In this document: positions 53,850 through 63,400 of the stretch, piece after piece
Layout of the letters: each line of letters starts with the position of its first letter
How positions within the stretch are numbered: the stretch's first letter is position 1
NCBI RefSeq assembly: GCF_902499335.1
Contig: NZ_CABVQK010000005.1
Span: 496,001-560,000 of the forward strand
Origin: Burkholderia lata
Lineage (GTDB): Bacteria; Pseudomonadota; Gammaproteobacteria; Burkholderiales; Burkholderiaceae
Direction: 5' to 3'
DNA length: 64,000 nucleotides
The notes under the pieces: generated by a model
What the model was told of the DNA's origin: nothing
Seen by the model: only the letters and a program-made list of their open reading frames with translations
Databases searched by the model: none
Position numbers and translations under genes: made by a program

Positions 53850-56800
53850 ATGGCCAAGTTCTTTATCGATCGCCCGATCTTTGCGTGGGTGATCGCGATC
53901 GTGCTGATGCTGGCCGGCGTCGCATCGATCTTCAAGATGCCGATCGCGCAGTATCCGACGATCGCACCGCCGACGATCCAGATCCAGGCGAACTATCCGG
54001 GCGCTTCCGCGAAGACGGTGGAAGACACGGTGACGCAGGTGATCGAGCAGCAGATGAGCGGTCTCGACAACTTCCTGTACATGTCGTCGACCAGCGATGA
54101 CTCGGGCAACGCGACGATCACGCTGACCTTCGCGCCGGGCACCAATCCGGACGTCGCGCAGGTGCAGGTGCAGAACAAGCTGTCGCTCGCGACGCCGAAC
54201 CTGCCGCAGGTCGTGCAGCAGCTCGGCATGCAGGTCACGAAGTCGAGCAGCAACTGGCTGATGTGGTTCGCGTTCAACTCCGAGGACGGCGGCATGTCGA
54301 AGGAGGACCTGACGAACTACGTGGCGTCGCACGTGCTCGATCCGCTCAGCCGCGTGAACGGCGTCGGCCAGACGCTGCTGCTCGGTTCGCAGTTCTCGAT
54401 GCGGATCTGGCTCGACCCGATCAAGCTGACCAACTACAGCCTCACGCCGACCGACGTGTCGGCGGCGATCACGCAGCAGAACGTGCAGATCGCAGGCGGC
54501 CAGATCGGCGGCACGCCGGCGAAGCCGGGCACCATGCTGCAGGCGACGATCACCGAATCGACGCTGCTGCGCACGCCCGAGCAGTTCGGCAACATCCTGC
54601 TGAAGGTCAACCAGGACGGCTCGCAGGTCCGCCTGAAGGACGTCGGCCGCGCGGCGCTGGGTTCGGAAAACTACACGTTCGACACGAAGTACATGGGGCA
54701 GCCGACGGCCGGCCTCGGCATCCAGCTCGCGACCGGCGCGAACGCGCTCGCAACCGCGACCGCGCTGCGGGCCAAGATCGACGAACTGTCGAAGTACTTC
54801 CCGCACGGTCTCGTCGTCCACTATCCGTACGACACGACGCCGTTCGTGCGCCTGTCGATCGAGGAAGTGGTCAAGACGCTGCTCGAAGGTATCGTGCTCG
54901 TGTTCCTCGTGATGTACCTGTTCCTGCAGAACCTGCGGGCGACGATCATCCCGACGATCGCGGTGCCGGTCGTGCTGCTCGGCACGTTCGCGATCATGGG
55001 CCTCGCCGGTTTCTCGATCAACACGCTGTCGATGTTCGGCCTCGTGCTCGCGATCGGCCTGCTGGTGGACGATGCGATCGTGGTGGTCGAGAACGTCGAG
55101 CGCGTGATGGCGGAAGAAGGGCTGTCACCGAAGGAAGCGACCCGCAAGGCGATGGGCCAGATCACCGGCGCACTCGTGGGCGTGGCGCTCGTGCTGTCGG
55201 CGGTGTTCGTGCCGGTGGCGTTCTCGGGTGGCTCGGTCGGCGCGATCTATCGTCAGTTCTCGCTGACGATCGTGTCGGCGATGGTGCTGTCGGTGCTCGT
55301 CGCGTTGATTCTGACGCCGGCCCTGTGCGCGACGATCCTCAAGCCGATCCCGCAAGGGCATCACGAGGAGAAGAAGGGCTTCTTCGGCTGGTTCAACCGG
55401 ACTTTCGACCGCAGCCGCGATCGCTATACGGGCGGCGTGAACCATGTGATCCGGCGCTCGGGCCGCTGGCTCGTGATCTACCTGGCCGTGTTCATCGCGG
55501 TCGGTGTGATGTTCGTGCGCCTGCCGAAGTCGTTCCTGCCGGATGAAGACCAGGGCTACATGTTCATGATCGTGCAGACGCCGTCCGGCTCCACGCAGGA
55601 AACGACCGGCAAGACGCTCGACAACATCAACACGTACCTGACCACCACGGAGAAGGATGTGGTCGACTCGGTGTTCACGGTCAACGGCTTCAGCTTCGCC
55701 GGCCGCGGCCAGAACGCCGGCCTCGTGTTCGTGAAGCTGAAACCGTACGAGCATCGCCAGCGTTCGGACCAGAAGGTGCAGGCGCTGATCGGCCGGACCT
55801 TCGCGCACTACTCGCAGTACAAGGAAGCGATGGTGATCCCGTTCAACCCGCCGTCGATTCCCGAACTCGGGACGGCCGCCGGCTTCGACTTCGAGCTGAC
55901 GGACAACGCCGGTCTCGGCCACGAAGCGCTGATGGCCGCGCGCGGGCAGTTGCTCGGGATGGCCGCGAAGGATCCGTCGCTGGCGCTCGTGCGCCCGAAC
56001 GGCCTGAACGATACGTCGCAGTACAAGGTCGACATCGACCGCGAGAAGGCGAACGCGCTCGGCGTGACGGCCGCCGCGATCGACCAGACGTTCTCGATCG
56101 CATGGGCGTCGCAGTACGTGAACAACTTCCTGGATACGGATGGCCGGATCAAGAAGGTGTACGTGCAGTCGGACGCGCCGTTCCGGATGACGCCGGAAGA
56201 CATGAACATCTGGTACGTGCGCAACAGCGCGGGCGGCATGGTGCCGTTCAGCGCGTTCTCGACCGGCCACTGGAGCTACGGTTCGCCGAAGCTCGAGCGC
56301 TACAACGGCGTGTCGTCGATCGAGATCCAGGGGCAGGCCGCGGAGGGCAAGTCGACCGGCCAGGCGATGGCCGCAATGGAAGCGCTCGCAAGCAAGCTGC
56401 CGGAAGGTATCGGCTACTCGTGGACGGGCTTGTCGTTCCAGGAAATCCAGTCGGGCTCGCAGGCACCGATCCTGTATGCGATCTCGATCCTCGTCGTGTT
56501 CCTGTGTCTCGCGGCGCTGTATGAAAGCTGGTCGATCCCGTTCTCGGTGATCATGGTCGTGCCGCTCGGCGTGGTCGGCGCACTGCTCGCGACGATGCTG
56601 CGCGGCCTCGAGAACGACGTGTTCTTCCAGGTCGGCCTGTTGACCACCGTGGGTCTGTCCGCGAAGAACGCGATCCTGATCGTCGAGTTCGCACGCGAGT
56701 TGCAGACGAAAGAGAACATGGGGCCGGTGCGCGCGGCGATCGAGGCGGCGCGCCTGCGGCTGCGTCCGATCTTGATGACGTCGCTCGCATTCATGCTCGG

Positions 56801-57041
56801 CGTGCTGCCGCTTGCGATCAGCAACGGCGCGGGTTCGGCCAGCCAGCACGCAATCGGCACGGGCGTGATCGGCGGGATGATCACGGCGACGTTCCTCGCG
56901 ATTTTCATGATCCCGATGTTCTTCGTGCGGATTCGCGCGATCTTCAGCGGCGAGACGGAAAACGTCGATGACGCATGGCGTCTCGTGCAGGGCGACCTGC
57001 AGCGCGGTCACGACGACGCACACGATTCGAAGGGGCAGTAA
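53850..57041 (+). CDS. RND (HAE1) multidrug efflux transporter, AcrB/MexB-like
   Basis: 1063 residues, the normal size. It starts [20 protein letters not shown]. The proton-relay helix 4 holds [16 protein letters not shown] with paired Asp. The second half repeats the plan, with [14 protein letters not shown]. It exports diverse drugs by proton antiport in a trimer with the adjacent adaptor and channel. From memory the c3 replicon of B. cenocepacia J2315 encodes an RND pump called RND-16 near its end; this could be its counterpart. Confidence 0.95.
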   Translation: MAKFFIDRPIFAWVIAIVLMLAGVASIFKMPIAQYPTIAPPTIQIQANYPGASAKTVEDTVTQVIEQQMSGLDNFLYMSSTSDDSGNATITLTFAPGTNPDVAQVQVQNKLSLATPNLPQVVQQLGMQVTKSSSNWLMWFAFNSEDGGMSKEDLTNYVASHVLDPLSRVNGVGQTLLLGSQFSMRIWLDPIKLTNYSLTPTDVSAAITQQNVQIAGGQIGGTPAKPGTMLQATITESTLLRTPEQFGNILLKVNQDGSQVRLKDVGRAALGSENYTFDTKYMGQPTAGLGIQLATGANALATATALRAKIDELSKYFPHGLVVHYPYDTTPFVRLSIEEVVKTLLEGIVLVFLVMYLFLQNLRATIIPTIAVPVVLLGTFAIMGLAGFSINTLSMFGLVLAIGLLVDDAIVVVENVERVMAEEGLSPKEATRKAMGQITGALVGVALVLSAVFVPVAFSGGSVGAIYRQFSLTIVSAMVLSVLVALILTPALCATILKPIPQGHHEEKKGFFGWFNRTFDRSRDRYTGGVNHVIRRSGRWLVIYLAVFIAVGVMFVRLPKSFLPDEDQGYMFMIVQTPSGSTQETTGKTLDNINTYLTTTEKDVVDSVFTVNGFSFAGRGQNAGLVFVKLKPYEHRQRSDQKVQALIGRTFAHYSQYKEAMVIPFNPPSIPELGTAAGFDFELTDNAGLGHEALMAARGQLLGMAAKDPSLALVRPNGLNDTSQYKVDIDREKANALGVTAAAIDQTFSIAWASQYVNNFLDTDGRIKKVYVQSDAPFRMTPEDMNIWYVRNSAGGMVPFSAFSTGHWSYGSPKLERYNGVSSIEIQGQAAEGKSTGQAMAAMEALASKLPEGIGYSWTGLSFQEIQSGSQAPILYAISILVVFLCLAALYESWSIPFSVIMVVPLGVVGALLATMLRGLENDVFFQVGLLTTVGLSAKNAILIVEFARELQTKENMGPVRAAIEAARLRLRPILMTSLAFMLGVLPLAISNGAGSASQHAIGTGVIGGMITATFLAIFMIPMFFVRIRAIFSGETENVDDAWRLVQGDLQRGHDDAHDSKGQ

Positions 57042-57043
57042 CG

Positions 57044-58576
57044 ATGCAAAAACACGCTTTGACTGCAACCGCGGCCGCCCTGGCTGCCGCGTTGTTCGCC
57101 GCGGGCTGCACGATGGCGCCGCATTACAAGCGACCTGATGCGCCCGTCGCGCAGGCGTACCCGGCCGGCGGCGTCTATGCGACGCAGCCGGGTGCAGCCG
57201 GCGCGCGCAGCGCAAACGGCCAGGCGGCGACCGCCATCGGCTGGCGCGAGTTCTTCGTCGATCCGCGCCTGCAGCGGCTGATCGAGATCGCGCTGAAAAA
57301 CAACCGCGACCTGCGCGTGTCGGTGCTGAACATCGAGGCGGCGCGCGCGCAGTACCAGATCACGCGCGCGGGGCTGTTCCCGACGCTCGACGGCACCGGT
57401 ACCGGCAGCATCCAGCGTTTCCCGGCCGGTGTGTCGACGACGCAGCAGCCGCTGATCACGCGAAGCTACAACGTCGGGCTCTCGGCATCGTGGGAGCTCG
57501 ACCTGTTCGGTCGCGTGCAGAGTCTGAAGGACCAGGCGCTCGCGCAGTACCTGTCGACCGCGTATGCGCGGCAGGCGTCGGAGATCTCGCTGGTGTCGCA
57601 GGTGGCTGATCAGTACCTGACGCTGCTGTCGACCGACGATCTGCTGAAGGTCACGGAGAACACGCTGAAGTCCGCGCAGGACTCGTACAACCTGACGAAG
57701 CTGCAGTTCGACAACGGCACGGGCTCCGAGCTCGAGCTGCGTCAGGCGCAGACGGTGGTCGAGCAGGCGCTGTCGAATCAGCAGGCGCAGGCACGGGCAC
57801 GCGCACAGGCGCTCAACATGCTGGTGCAACTGATCGGCGAGCCGCTGCCGGATGACCTGCCTGCGGGCATGCCGCTCGACGCGCAGAACCTGCTGACGGA
57901 CGTGCCGGCTGGCCTTCCGTCCGACCTGCTGACGCGTCGCCCCGACGTGATGCAGGCCGAGCAATCGCTGCTGGCCGCGAATGCGAACATCGGTGCGGCG
58001 CGCGCGGCATTCTTCCCGAAGATCTCGCTGACGGCCGCGTTCGGCACGGCGAGCCCGACGCTCGGCGGCCTGTTCAAGGCCGGCACGGCGGCGTGGTCGT
58101 TCGCGCCGAACATCGCGCTGCCGATCTTCGAGGGCGGTTCGAACATCGCGAATCTCGATCTTGCACATGTGCAGAAGCGCATCGAGATCGCGAACTACGA
58201 GAAGGCGATCCAGTCCGCATTCCGTGAAGTGTCGGATGGCCTTGCCGCACGCGGCACGTACGACCAGCAGATCGCGGCGCTGGAGCGCAACGAGCACGCG
58301 GAGCAGCGACGTTTCGACCTGTCGGACCTGCGTTACAGGAACGGCGTCGACAGCTACCTGTCGGTGCTGACCGCGCAGACGGATCTGTACTCGGCACAGC
58401 AGTCGCTGATCAGCGCACGTCTGGCACGCTGGACCAACCTGGTCAACCTGTACCGTTCGCTGGGCGGCGGGTGGGTCGAGCGGGCCGGCGAGACGCCGCG
58501 CGCACCGGATGCACCGGTCGACTACGACAAGGCGGCTGCTCCGGCGCCTGCGTCGGCAGCGGCGACGAACGGGTAA
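57044..58576 (+). CDS. OprM/NodT-type outer-membrane channel lipoprotein of the RND system
   Basis: 510 residues from ATG 57044, 2 bp after the RND stop. Lipobox LFAAGCTM, then the OMF domain start PHYKRPDAPVAQAYP. Repeat signatures LLTRRPDVMQAEQSLLAANANIGAARAA lie near residue 290-320. The end is Ala-rich. It completes the tripartite pump with the two genes before it. A strong terminator follows. Confidence 0.95.
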   Translation: MQKHALTATAAALAAALFAAGCTMAPHYKRPDAPVAQAYPAGGVYATQPGAAGARSANGQAATAIGWREFFVDPRLQRLIEIALKNNRDLRVSVLNIEAARAQYQITRAGLFPTLDGTGTGSIQRFPAGVSTTQQPLITRSYNVGLSASWELDLFGRVQSLKDQALAQYLSTAYARQASEISLVSQVADQYLTLLSTDDLLKVTENTLKSAQDSYNLTKLQFDNGTGSELELRQAQTVVEQALSNQQAQARARAQALNMLVQLIGEPLPDDLPAGMPLDAQNLLTDVPAGLPSDLLTRRPDVMQAEQSLLAANANIGAARAAFFPKISLTAAFGTASPTLGGLFKAGTAAWSFAPNIALPIFEGGSNIANLDLAHVQKRIEIANYEKAIQSAFREVSDGLAARGTYDQQIAALERNEHAEQRRFDLSDLRYRNGVDSYLSVLTAQTDLYSAQQSLISARLARWTNLVNLYRSLGGGWVERAGETPRAPDAPVDYDKAAAPAPASAAATNG

Positions 58577-58646
58577 GCAAGACCACGGGCAGGGGTAAGA
58601 AGCCATTACCCCTGGTCGCGGAGGCTGCCCTACGCGAAAACGAAAA

Positions 58647-58679
58647 CGCCACGGATGAAAATCCGTGGCGTTTCTTTTT
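58647..58679 (+). terminator. Rho-independent terminator after the RND operon
   Basis: CGCCACGGAT (58647-58656), loop GAAA, ATCCGTGGCG (58661-58670), then TTTCTTTTT. On the other strand a TTTTCGTTTT run follows, so it can also end the convergent hydrolase gene. Confidence 0.95.
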
Positions 58680-58720
58680 GCGTAGCCTACGTAGCCGTTC
58701 GCGTCGGAAGCGGCGTTACG

Positions 58721-59434
58721 TTACCCCTGCTTTTCCCAAAGCGTGCGGCCGAAGAACGTCAGCGTGCGATCCCACGCCATTTGCGACCACACCGGATCGA
58801 ACTGCGTGCCGGCGATGCGGCCGGGGCCGACGGCGGTTTCGTTCGCGAACGCGTGATGCGCGAGATAGCGATGGAACTCGACATTGACCTTCGCATCGGT
58901 CAGCTTCTTCTCGAGCGCATCGACCTGGTCGATCGCGAAGAACGCGTCCTGCGTGCCCCAGTGGCCCATCAGCGGAACCTTGAGCTTCGCCGGATCGAGG
59001 TAGTCGAGCGGCGGGAAACCGTACCACGTGACGCCCGCGTCCGCATCGGCGAACTGCAGCGACAGCAGCGTGAGTGCGCCGCCCATGCAGTAGCCCGTCA
59101 CCGCGACACGCGACGCAAGCGTCTTCAGATGCGTCACGGCGCCCGGAATGTCCTGCGACGCCGCGTCGCCGAAATCGAGGCCGGTCATCAGGTGATGCGC
59201 TTCTTCTTCCTCGACCGTCGATTTGCCGCGATACAGGTCGGGCACCAGCGCGAAGTAGCCGCAGCGCGCGAGGCGATCCGCGACGCCGCGGATCTGGTCG
59301 TTCAGCCCCCACCATTCCTGGATGACGACGACCGCGGGCGCGCCTTCGGTCTTTGCCGGCGTAGCGAGATAGCCTTGCAGTTCCTGGCCGTCCGGGCGTC
59401 GAAACGTGATCATGGAACCGGATGTTTGAGACAT
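58721..59434 (-). CDS. Dienelactone hydrolase family protein
   Basis: 237 residues from ATG 59434 (GGAG upstream); the frame beyond is GC-rich shadow. The alpha/beta-hydrolase nucleophile motif is GYCMGG with Cys instead of Ser, as in true dienelactone hydrolases. VVIQEWWGLNDQIRGVADRLA is the family opening. Asp (DAFFA) and His (YLAHHAFAN) complete the triad. It may open cyclic lactones in chloroaromatic-type degradation. No such pathway genes are adjacent. Confidence 0.9.
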   Translation of the reverse strand: MSQTSGSMITFRRPDGQELQGYLATPAKTEGAPAVVVIQEWWGLNDQIRGVADRLARCGYFALVPDLYRGKSTVEEEEAHHLMTGLDFGDAASQDIPGAVTHLKTLASRVAVTGYCMGGALTLLSLQFADADAGVTWYGFPPLDYLDPAKLKVPLMGHWGTQDAFFAIDQVDALEKKLTDAKVNVEFHRYLAHHAFANETAVGPGRIAGTQFDPVWSQMAWDRTLTFFGRTLWEKQG

Positions 59435-59672
59435 GAAACCGCTCCTTTTCGAAAAATGCGATGAGTGCGGCATCGGGGCCGGCCTGCGGGCGCGGCGACG
59501 ATCGGGCAAGCCGGGCGTCGTGGTTCCGCTCGCGTTCGTTTCGGCCGGCGCCGACCACGCGGCCATTCTATGCGCAAACACCGGCTGCCGGCGTGAACGG
59601 CGCCGCGTGGCGCGCGATCAGCAAGATCGCATCGATCGAGGAGCGTGCTCCGTTCCCGGAGCGGACGACCGG

Positions 59673-59718
59673 AAACGAAACACCCCGCCCCGATGAACGG
59701 GAGCGGGGTGTTTCGTTT
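59673..59718. terminator. Bidirectional hairpin terminator
   Basis: AAACGAAACACCCCGC (59673-59688) pairs perfectly over 16 bp with GCGGGGTGTTTCGTTT (59703-59718) around a 14-nt loop. The A/T-rich outer part of the stem can serve either strand. It sits 39 bp past the stop of the minus-strand DUF4148 gene. Confidence 0.85.
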
Positions 59719-59756
59719 GCCGCGCGCGTATCGGAATACGCGCGCGTGTGTACGGC

Positions 59757-60068
59757 TTACTGGCCGAAATACACGGAGTCGCGGCCTTCCTGCTTGACCG
59801 CGATCGCGCGGCCGGCGCGTACGCCAGCGGCGGCTTGGGCGCCGTAGCCGGTTTCATCGGCATTCGTCACGCGGGCCTGTGCGGTCTGCAGCGCACGCGG
59901 GTAGTACTGGTCGGAGACTTCGGGCTTGTAGCCGGCCTGTTCGAGCTGGACGAGTTCCGCACGCACCTGGGCACGCGTCAGCTGGCCCGACGGGTTCGAT
60001 TGTGCGAATGCGCCGTACGAGGCGGACAGGGCGGTTGCGGCGACGACAGCGTAGATGAACGACTTCAT
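59757..60068 (-). CDS. Secreted DUF4148 protein
   Basis: 103 residues from ATG 60068 with a GGAGG ribosome site. Sec signal peptide to GAFAQ (about 23), then [20 protein letters not shown] and [21 protein letters not shown], the canonical DUF4148 motif. Small periplasmic protein of unknown role, many copies in Burkholderia genomes. Confidence 0.9.
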   Translation of the reverse strand: MKSFIYAVVAATALSASYGAFAQSNPSGQLTRAQVRAELVQLEQAGYKPEVSDQYYPRALQTAQARVTNADETGYGAQAAAGVRAGRAIAVKQEGRDSVYFGQ

Positions 60069-60385
60069 GATGACCTCCGGATTCATTGATTTCGCGCTTC
60101 GCTTGTTGCGTTCAGCGGTTGATTGCATCGTAGCGATCACGTTACCGGTCGGAAATACGCGTTCCAGCGAATCATTATTGCAACTGGGTAAACGATCTGG
60201 GCTGGCGGGCATTTCATCTGATGATTGCGGGGCTGTCCGGCGCTCGGCAGGGGCTGCGGATGGCGCTTCGAGCGGGGCGATGTCGTCGATCGGCCGAGGC
60301 CATACAACGATCAGTTAAATCGCATTCCGAAGTATTTGAGCGAGGCCGTTTATATCGTTCGTGCAGTATCGCGCACACGGCGGCG
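60069..60385. other. Short gene-free region
   Basis: These 317 bp between DUF4148 and the GlxA-type regulator hold no supported gene. The part next to 60068 is AT-richer (60090-60180) and should contain the DUF4148 promoter. Confidence 0.5.
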
Positions 60386-61351
60386 TCACTCGGCCAGGAC
60401 CGCCTGCCGCTTCCTGTATTCGGCGGGCGTGATTCCGACGTGCCGGGTGAACGACCGCCTGAGCGTATCGACATTCGCGAAGCCGCATTTCGCGGCGACC
60501 TGTTTCGGTGTGTCGTGGCCGTTCTCGAGCAACTGGCGGGCGGCAGAAATGCGGGTCGCCTCGACCCATGCGGCCGGCGTCATGCCGACTTCCGCGCGGA
60601 ACAGCCGCGCGAAGTGGCGTGGGCTCATGCCTGCATGCTTCGCCATCTCCGCCACCGAATGCTCGAGTTCCGGATTCGCCGCGATCCAGCGCTGGACCTC
60701 CTGCAGCACCGAACGTCCGGCGGGGCGCGCCTCGCCCTTGCGGCTGAACTGGAGTTGTCCGCCGGGGCGCTTGAAGAACATGACCAGTTGCGCGGCGACA
60801 CGCCGCGCGATCTCGCGGCCGAGATCTTCCTCGACCAGCGCGAGCGCGAGATCGAGCCCGGCCGTGACGCCGGCGCCGGTGCGCAGCTTGCCGTCGCGCA
60901 CGTACAGCGCGTCCGCGTCGACGGCGAGCGACGGATAGGCTTCGGCAAGCGCGTCGGCGGCAGCCCAGTGCGTGGTCAGGTGACGCCCTTTCAGCAGGCC
61001 GGTGGCCGCGAGGATGAACGCGCCGGTGCAGATCGAGCCGTAGCGCTTGCTCTGCACGGCCGCCGACCGCAGCCACGCGAGGACGTCGGTGCGCAGTGCG
61101 ATCCGGCCGGCGCTCGGCGCGCCTGCGACCAGCAGCGTGTCGATGCGCTCCGGAATGTCGGGAACGATCCAGTCGGGCAGCAACTGCGCACCGGACGAAC
61201 TGCGGATCGGACCGGACTCGCTCGCAATGATCCGCAACGTATAGAACGGCTTCCCGCATTCGGCGTTCGCTTGCGCGAAGACGTCGAGCGGTGCGGAGAC
61301 ATCGAGCAGTTGAACGCCCGGAACGGCGAAAATTCCCACGACCTTCGGCAT
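60386..61351 (-). CDS. GlxA-family AraC-type regulator (DJ-1/PfpI-like N-domain)
   Basis: 321 residues from ATG 61351. The N-terminal DJ-1/PfpI-like domain has VVGIFAVPGVQLLDVSAP and, at the nucleophile-elbow position, GSICTGAFILAATGLLKGRHLTTHW. The C-terminal AraC domain has two HTHs (MAKHAGMSPRHFARLF and VAAKCGFANVDTLRRSF). It is divergent from the HD-domain gene. Members sense quaternary amines, polyols or toxic small molecules. Control of the HD gene is likely but unproven. Confidence 0.9.
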   Translation of the reverse strand: MPKVVGIFAVPGVQLLDVSAPLDVFAQANAECGKPFYTLRIIASESGPIRSSSGAQLLPDWIVPDIPERIDTLLVAGAPSAGRIALRTDVLAWLRSAAVQSKRYGSICTGAFILAATGLLKGRHLTTHWAAADALAEAYPSLAVDADALYVRDGKLRTGAGVTAGLDLALALVEEDLGREIARRVAAQLVMFFKRPGGQLQFSRKGEARPAGRSVLQEVQRWIAANPELEHSVAEMAKHAGMSPRHFARLFRAEVGMTPAAWVEATRISAARQLLENGHDTPKQVAAKCGFANVDTLRRSFTRHVGITPAEYRKRQAVLAE

Positions 61352-61566
61352 GATCGATAGCGTGTTGTGTCGAACGTGACGGGTAGCAGTATAGAGGCGC
61401 CGTGCGGTGCATGGGGCCGGCGGACGAGCCTGTTTCCGGCGTTCTTCTTGCCGCGCGGGCACCGTGTCCGTCCGTCGCGCAAAATGGCAGGATTTGACGT
61501 AACACGTCTATTGAAGACAGCTATCGGAATCCGGAGAATCAAGGGTGTTTTCAATGGAGGTCGATC

Positions 61567-62208
61567 ATGACTGAGAACGTTGCAGGCATCACCATTCCCG
61601 ATAGCCAACTGACGCGCGAGATCACCGAGCTCGTTCGCGATACCGCGTCTCCGTTGCTGTTCCATCATTCCAGCCGCGTCTTCTATTTCGCGGCGCTCGC
61701 GGGCCAGCGGCGCGGGCTCAAATACGATCCCGAACTGCTCTATTGCGGCTGCATGTTCCATGACATGGGGCTCACGCACAAACACAGCAGCGCATGCGAG
61801 CGTTTCGAAGTGGACGGCGCCAACGCCGCCCGCGATTTCCTGAAGGGGAAGGGCATCTCGCAACAGGATATCGACGTCGTGTGGACGTCGATCGCGTTGC
61901 ATACCACGCCGGGCATCCCGCAGCACATGCATCTGGTGATCGCGCTCGTTACCGCGGGCGTCGAGATGGACGTGCTGGGCCTGACGTACCCGGAATACAG
62001 CGACGTCGAACGCGAGGCTGTCGTCCGCGCGCATCCGCGTACGCCGCACTTCAAGGAAGACATCATTCAGGCGTTTTACGACGGGATCAAGCACAAGCCC
62101 GACACGACGTTCGGCAACGTCAAGGCCGACGTGCTCGCAGACAAGGATCCGCATTTCCATGCGGGCAATTTCTGCAGCGTGATCCGGTCTTCCGCGTGGG
62201 CAGGGTGA
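61567..62208 (+). CDS. HD-domain hydrolase (cyanamide hydratase-like)
   Basis: 213 residues. FHHSSRVFYFAALAG supplies the first His, and CGCMFHDMGLT the HD pair; SIALHTTPGIPQHMH adds further metal ligands. This set is shared with the fungal cyanamide hydratase family and bacterial HD homologues. AGGTCG precedes ATG 61567 only weakly (GGAGG is 10 nt upstream). It probably hydrolyses a small nitrile-like or phosphoester compound. It is divergent from the GlxA-type regulator. Confidence 0.85.
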   Translation: MTENVAGITIPDSQLTREITELVRDTASPLLFHHSSRVFYFAALAGQRRGLKYDPELLYCGCMFHDMGLTHKHSSACERFEVDGANAARDFLKGKGISQQDIDVVWTSIALHTTPGIPQHMHLVIALVTAGVEMDVLGLTYPEYSDVEREAVVRAHPRTPHFKEDIIQAFYDGIKHKPDTTFGNVKADVLADKDPHFHAGNFCSVIRSSAWAG

Positions 62209-62300
62209 TTGTTCGTGGTATGGCGCACGATCACGGGTACTGAACGGGGATCGTGCGCAGAACGTGAATCGTGGCTCATCAATTATTGAGGACTACGATC

Positions 62301-62740
62301 ATGTATGAAAAATCACGTGATCGAACGGGTACCGCCGTGAACAACGCAACGGTCGGCGCAACACCAACATCCAGACGGCCGGCCCCGCGCTGTTGCAGGA
62401 CGTCTGGCTGATCGCACAGTGATCCCGGAGCGGCGGATGCATGTGAAGGGTGCCGGCGCATGCGGCACGTTTGCCGTGACGCAAGACAGCAGCCGATACA
62501 GGAGGGTGGAAACCTGCCCGACAATCGGCATGCAGACGCTAATGCTTGCACGCTTTCGACGGTCGCCGGCAAGCGTGGTGCGGCAGAAGCCGTTGGACAA
62601 CGCCGCGCGTCAGATCCCCGGGGTGTCGAAGAGCATCCTTCAGCGGTAAATCGACAACTGCGTGAAGGCCGGGCTGGCTGATGGCGCGGGCATCGCGGCG
62701 GCACAGGTGTGGTTGGCGTCGGCGTCGAAGCAAGCGGGGC
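62301..62740 (+). pseudogene. Catalase remnant, frameshifted and internally deleted
   Basis: From ATG 62301 the frame gives GTAVNNATVGA, shifts, and continues NIQTAGPALLQDVWLIAQ. In another frame follow IPERRMHVKGAGACGTFAVTQDSSRY and, again shifted, STVAGKRGAAEA. These are the conserved N-terminal steps of clade catalases (VPERVVHAKGxGAxGxF type). A piece near 62635-62700, LQR-stop-IDNCVKA..DGAGIA, matches the usual catalase C-terminal pattern, so the centre (several hundred residues) is missing. At least three frameshifts and one large deletion. Surely non-functional. Confidence 0.8.
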
Positions 62741-62779
62741 GGGCGGGTGGTGCGGCTCAGGCCGCATCGCCAGCGCAAA

Positions 62780-62795
62780 GGTACCCGTTTATGGG
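62780..62795 (-). repeat. Isolated iteron, exact consensus, 25 kb from the origin
   Basis: The minus strand reads CCCATAAACGGGTACC, an exact fit to CCCATAANNGGNTACC. It lies between the catalase remnant and the DUF1289 gene. Rep should bind it as well as the best origin copies. Its role is unknown; a titration or copy-control site is possible. Confidence 0.75.
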
Positions 62796-62842
62796 GCGAG
62801 GTTCATTGCGCTGCCGGATTTACAACCAAGACGAGTGTTCCA

Positions 62843-63046
62843 ATGACTTCCACGCTTCACGACGTACCCGACAGCCCCTGTGTCGGTGTGTGCTCGACGC
62901 TGTTCGACGATGTCTGCAAGGGGTGCGGCCGAACGGCCGGTGAGGTCTCGCACTGGGTGTTCATGAACGACGACGAGAAACGCGCGATATGGGAACGCAT
63001 CCGGTGCGAGGGCACGGCGATGCGTTTCCGTCGTGACGGACGGTGA
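62843..63046 (+). CDS. DUF1289 protein
   Basis: 67 residues from ATG 62843. PDSPCVGVCSTLFDDVCKGCGRTAGEVSHW holds the four conserved cysteines of DUF1289 (C-x3-C-x6-C-x2-C; read here as CVGVC and CKGC). The family probably binds a metal or Fe-S cluster. Function unknown. No clear operon partner. Confidence 0.85.
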   Translation: MTSTLHDVPDSPCVGVCSTLFDDVCKGCGRTAGEVSHWVFMNDDEKRAIWERIRCEGTAMRFRRDGR

Positions 63047-63175
63047 TTCGCCGGGAGTAGCGTTCCGGGTGACGGGGGTCGCGCTTGATGAATATCTCCC
63101 TGTCCTGATCGAACCGCTCGACCTTGTCTGGAAGGATGAGTCAGCGGAATGGGAGTGAATGAGGCCAGTACAAAA

Positions 63176-63191
63176 GTTGTTACGTGACAAC
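63176..63191. promoter_or_regulatory. Distal parS-like site
   Basis: GTTGTTACGTGACAAC matches the parS palindrome at 15 of 16 bases (T for C at position 6). It is 29.5 kb from the parAB cluster and 210 bp upstream of the Xre/RES genes. ParB could load here as a remote centromere site or as a transcription factor for the toxin-antitoxin pair. Confidence 0.75.
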
Positions 63192-63334
63192 CTCATGACT
63201 TTATATACTGAATTGCTGCGCCCCCTCACCGAGGCGAATCTTCGATTCGCGACCACGGAAGCTCGCCTCCAGACAGGCGGTTCCCGCCTGCTCCCGCCTT
63301 CGCGGACATCCTGACGAGCGCCACCGGCGCGCCG

Positions 63335-63343
63335 TTATCCACA
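63335..63343 (+). promoter_or_regulatory. DnaA box TTATCCACA
   Basis: Perfect match to the E. coli high-affinity DnaA box, 144 bp after the distal parS-like site and just upstream of the promoter of the antitoxin gene. A single 9-mer of this kind can occur by chance. Confidence 0.5.
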
Positions 63344-63368
63344 TCCCGCACGTTCGCGGCAAAACGCC

Positions 63369-63374
63369 TATAAT
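63369..63374 (+). promoter_or_regulatory. -10 element TATAAT of the Xre/RES operon
   Basis: Perfect -10 hexamer 27 bp before the antitoxin ATG. A weak -35 would fall near 63346-63351. The gap 63047-63400 holds no gene otherwise. Confidence 0.6.
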
Positions 63375-63400
63375 GATTGGGCAAATTGCCGGGAGAGGTC

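Noticed and set aside
55125-57215. 696-residue open frame opposite the RND pump gene
   Set aside because: Antisense shadow of a highly conserved transporter.
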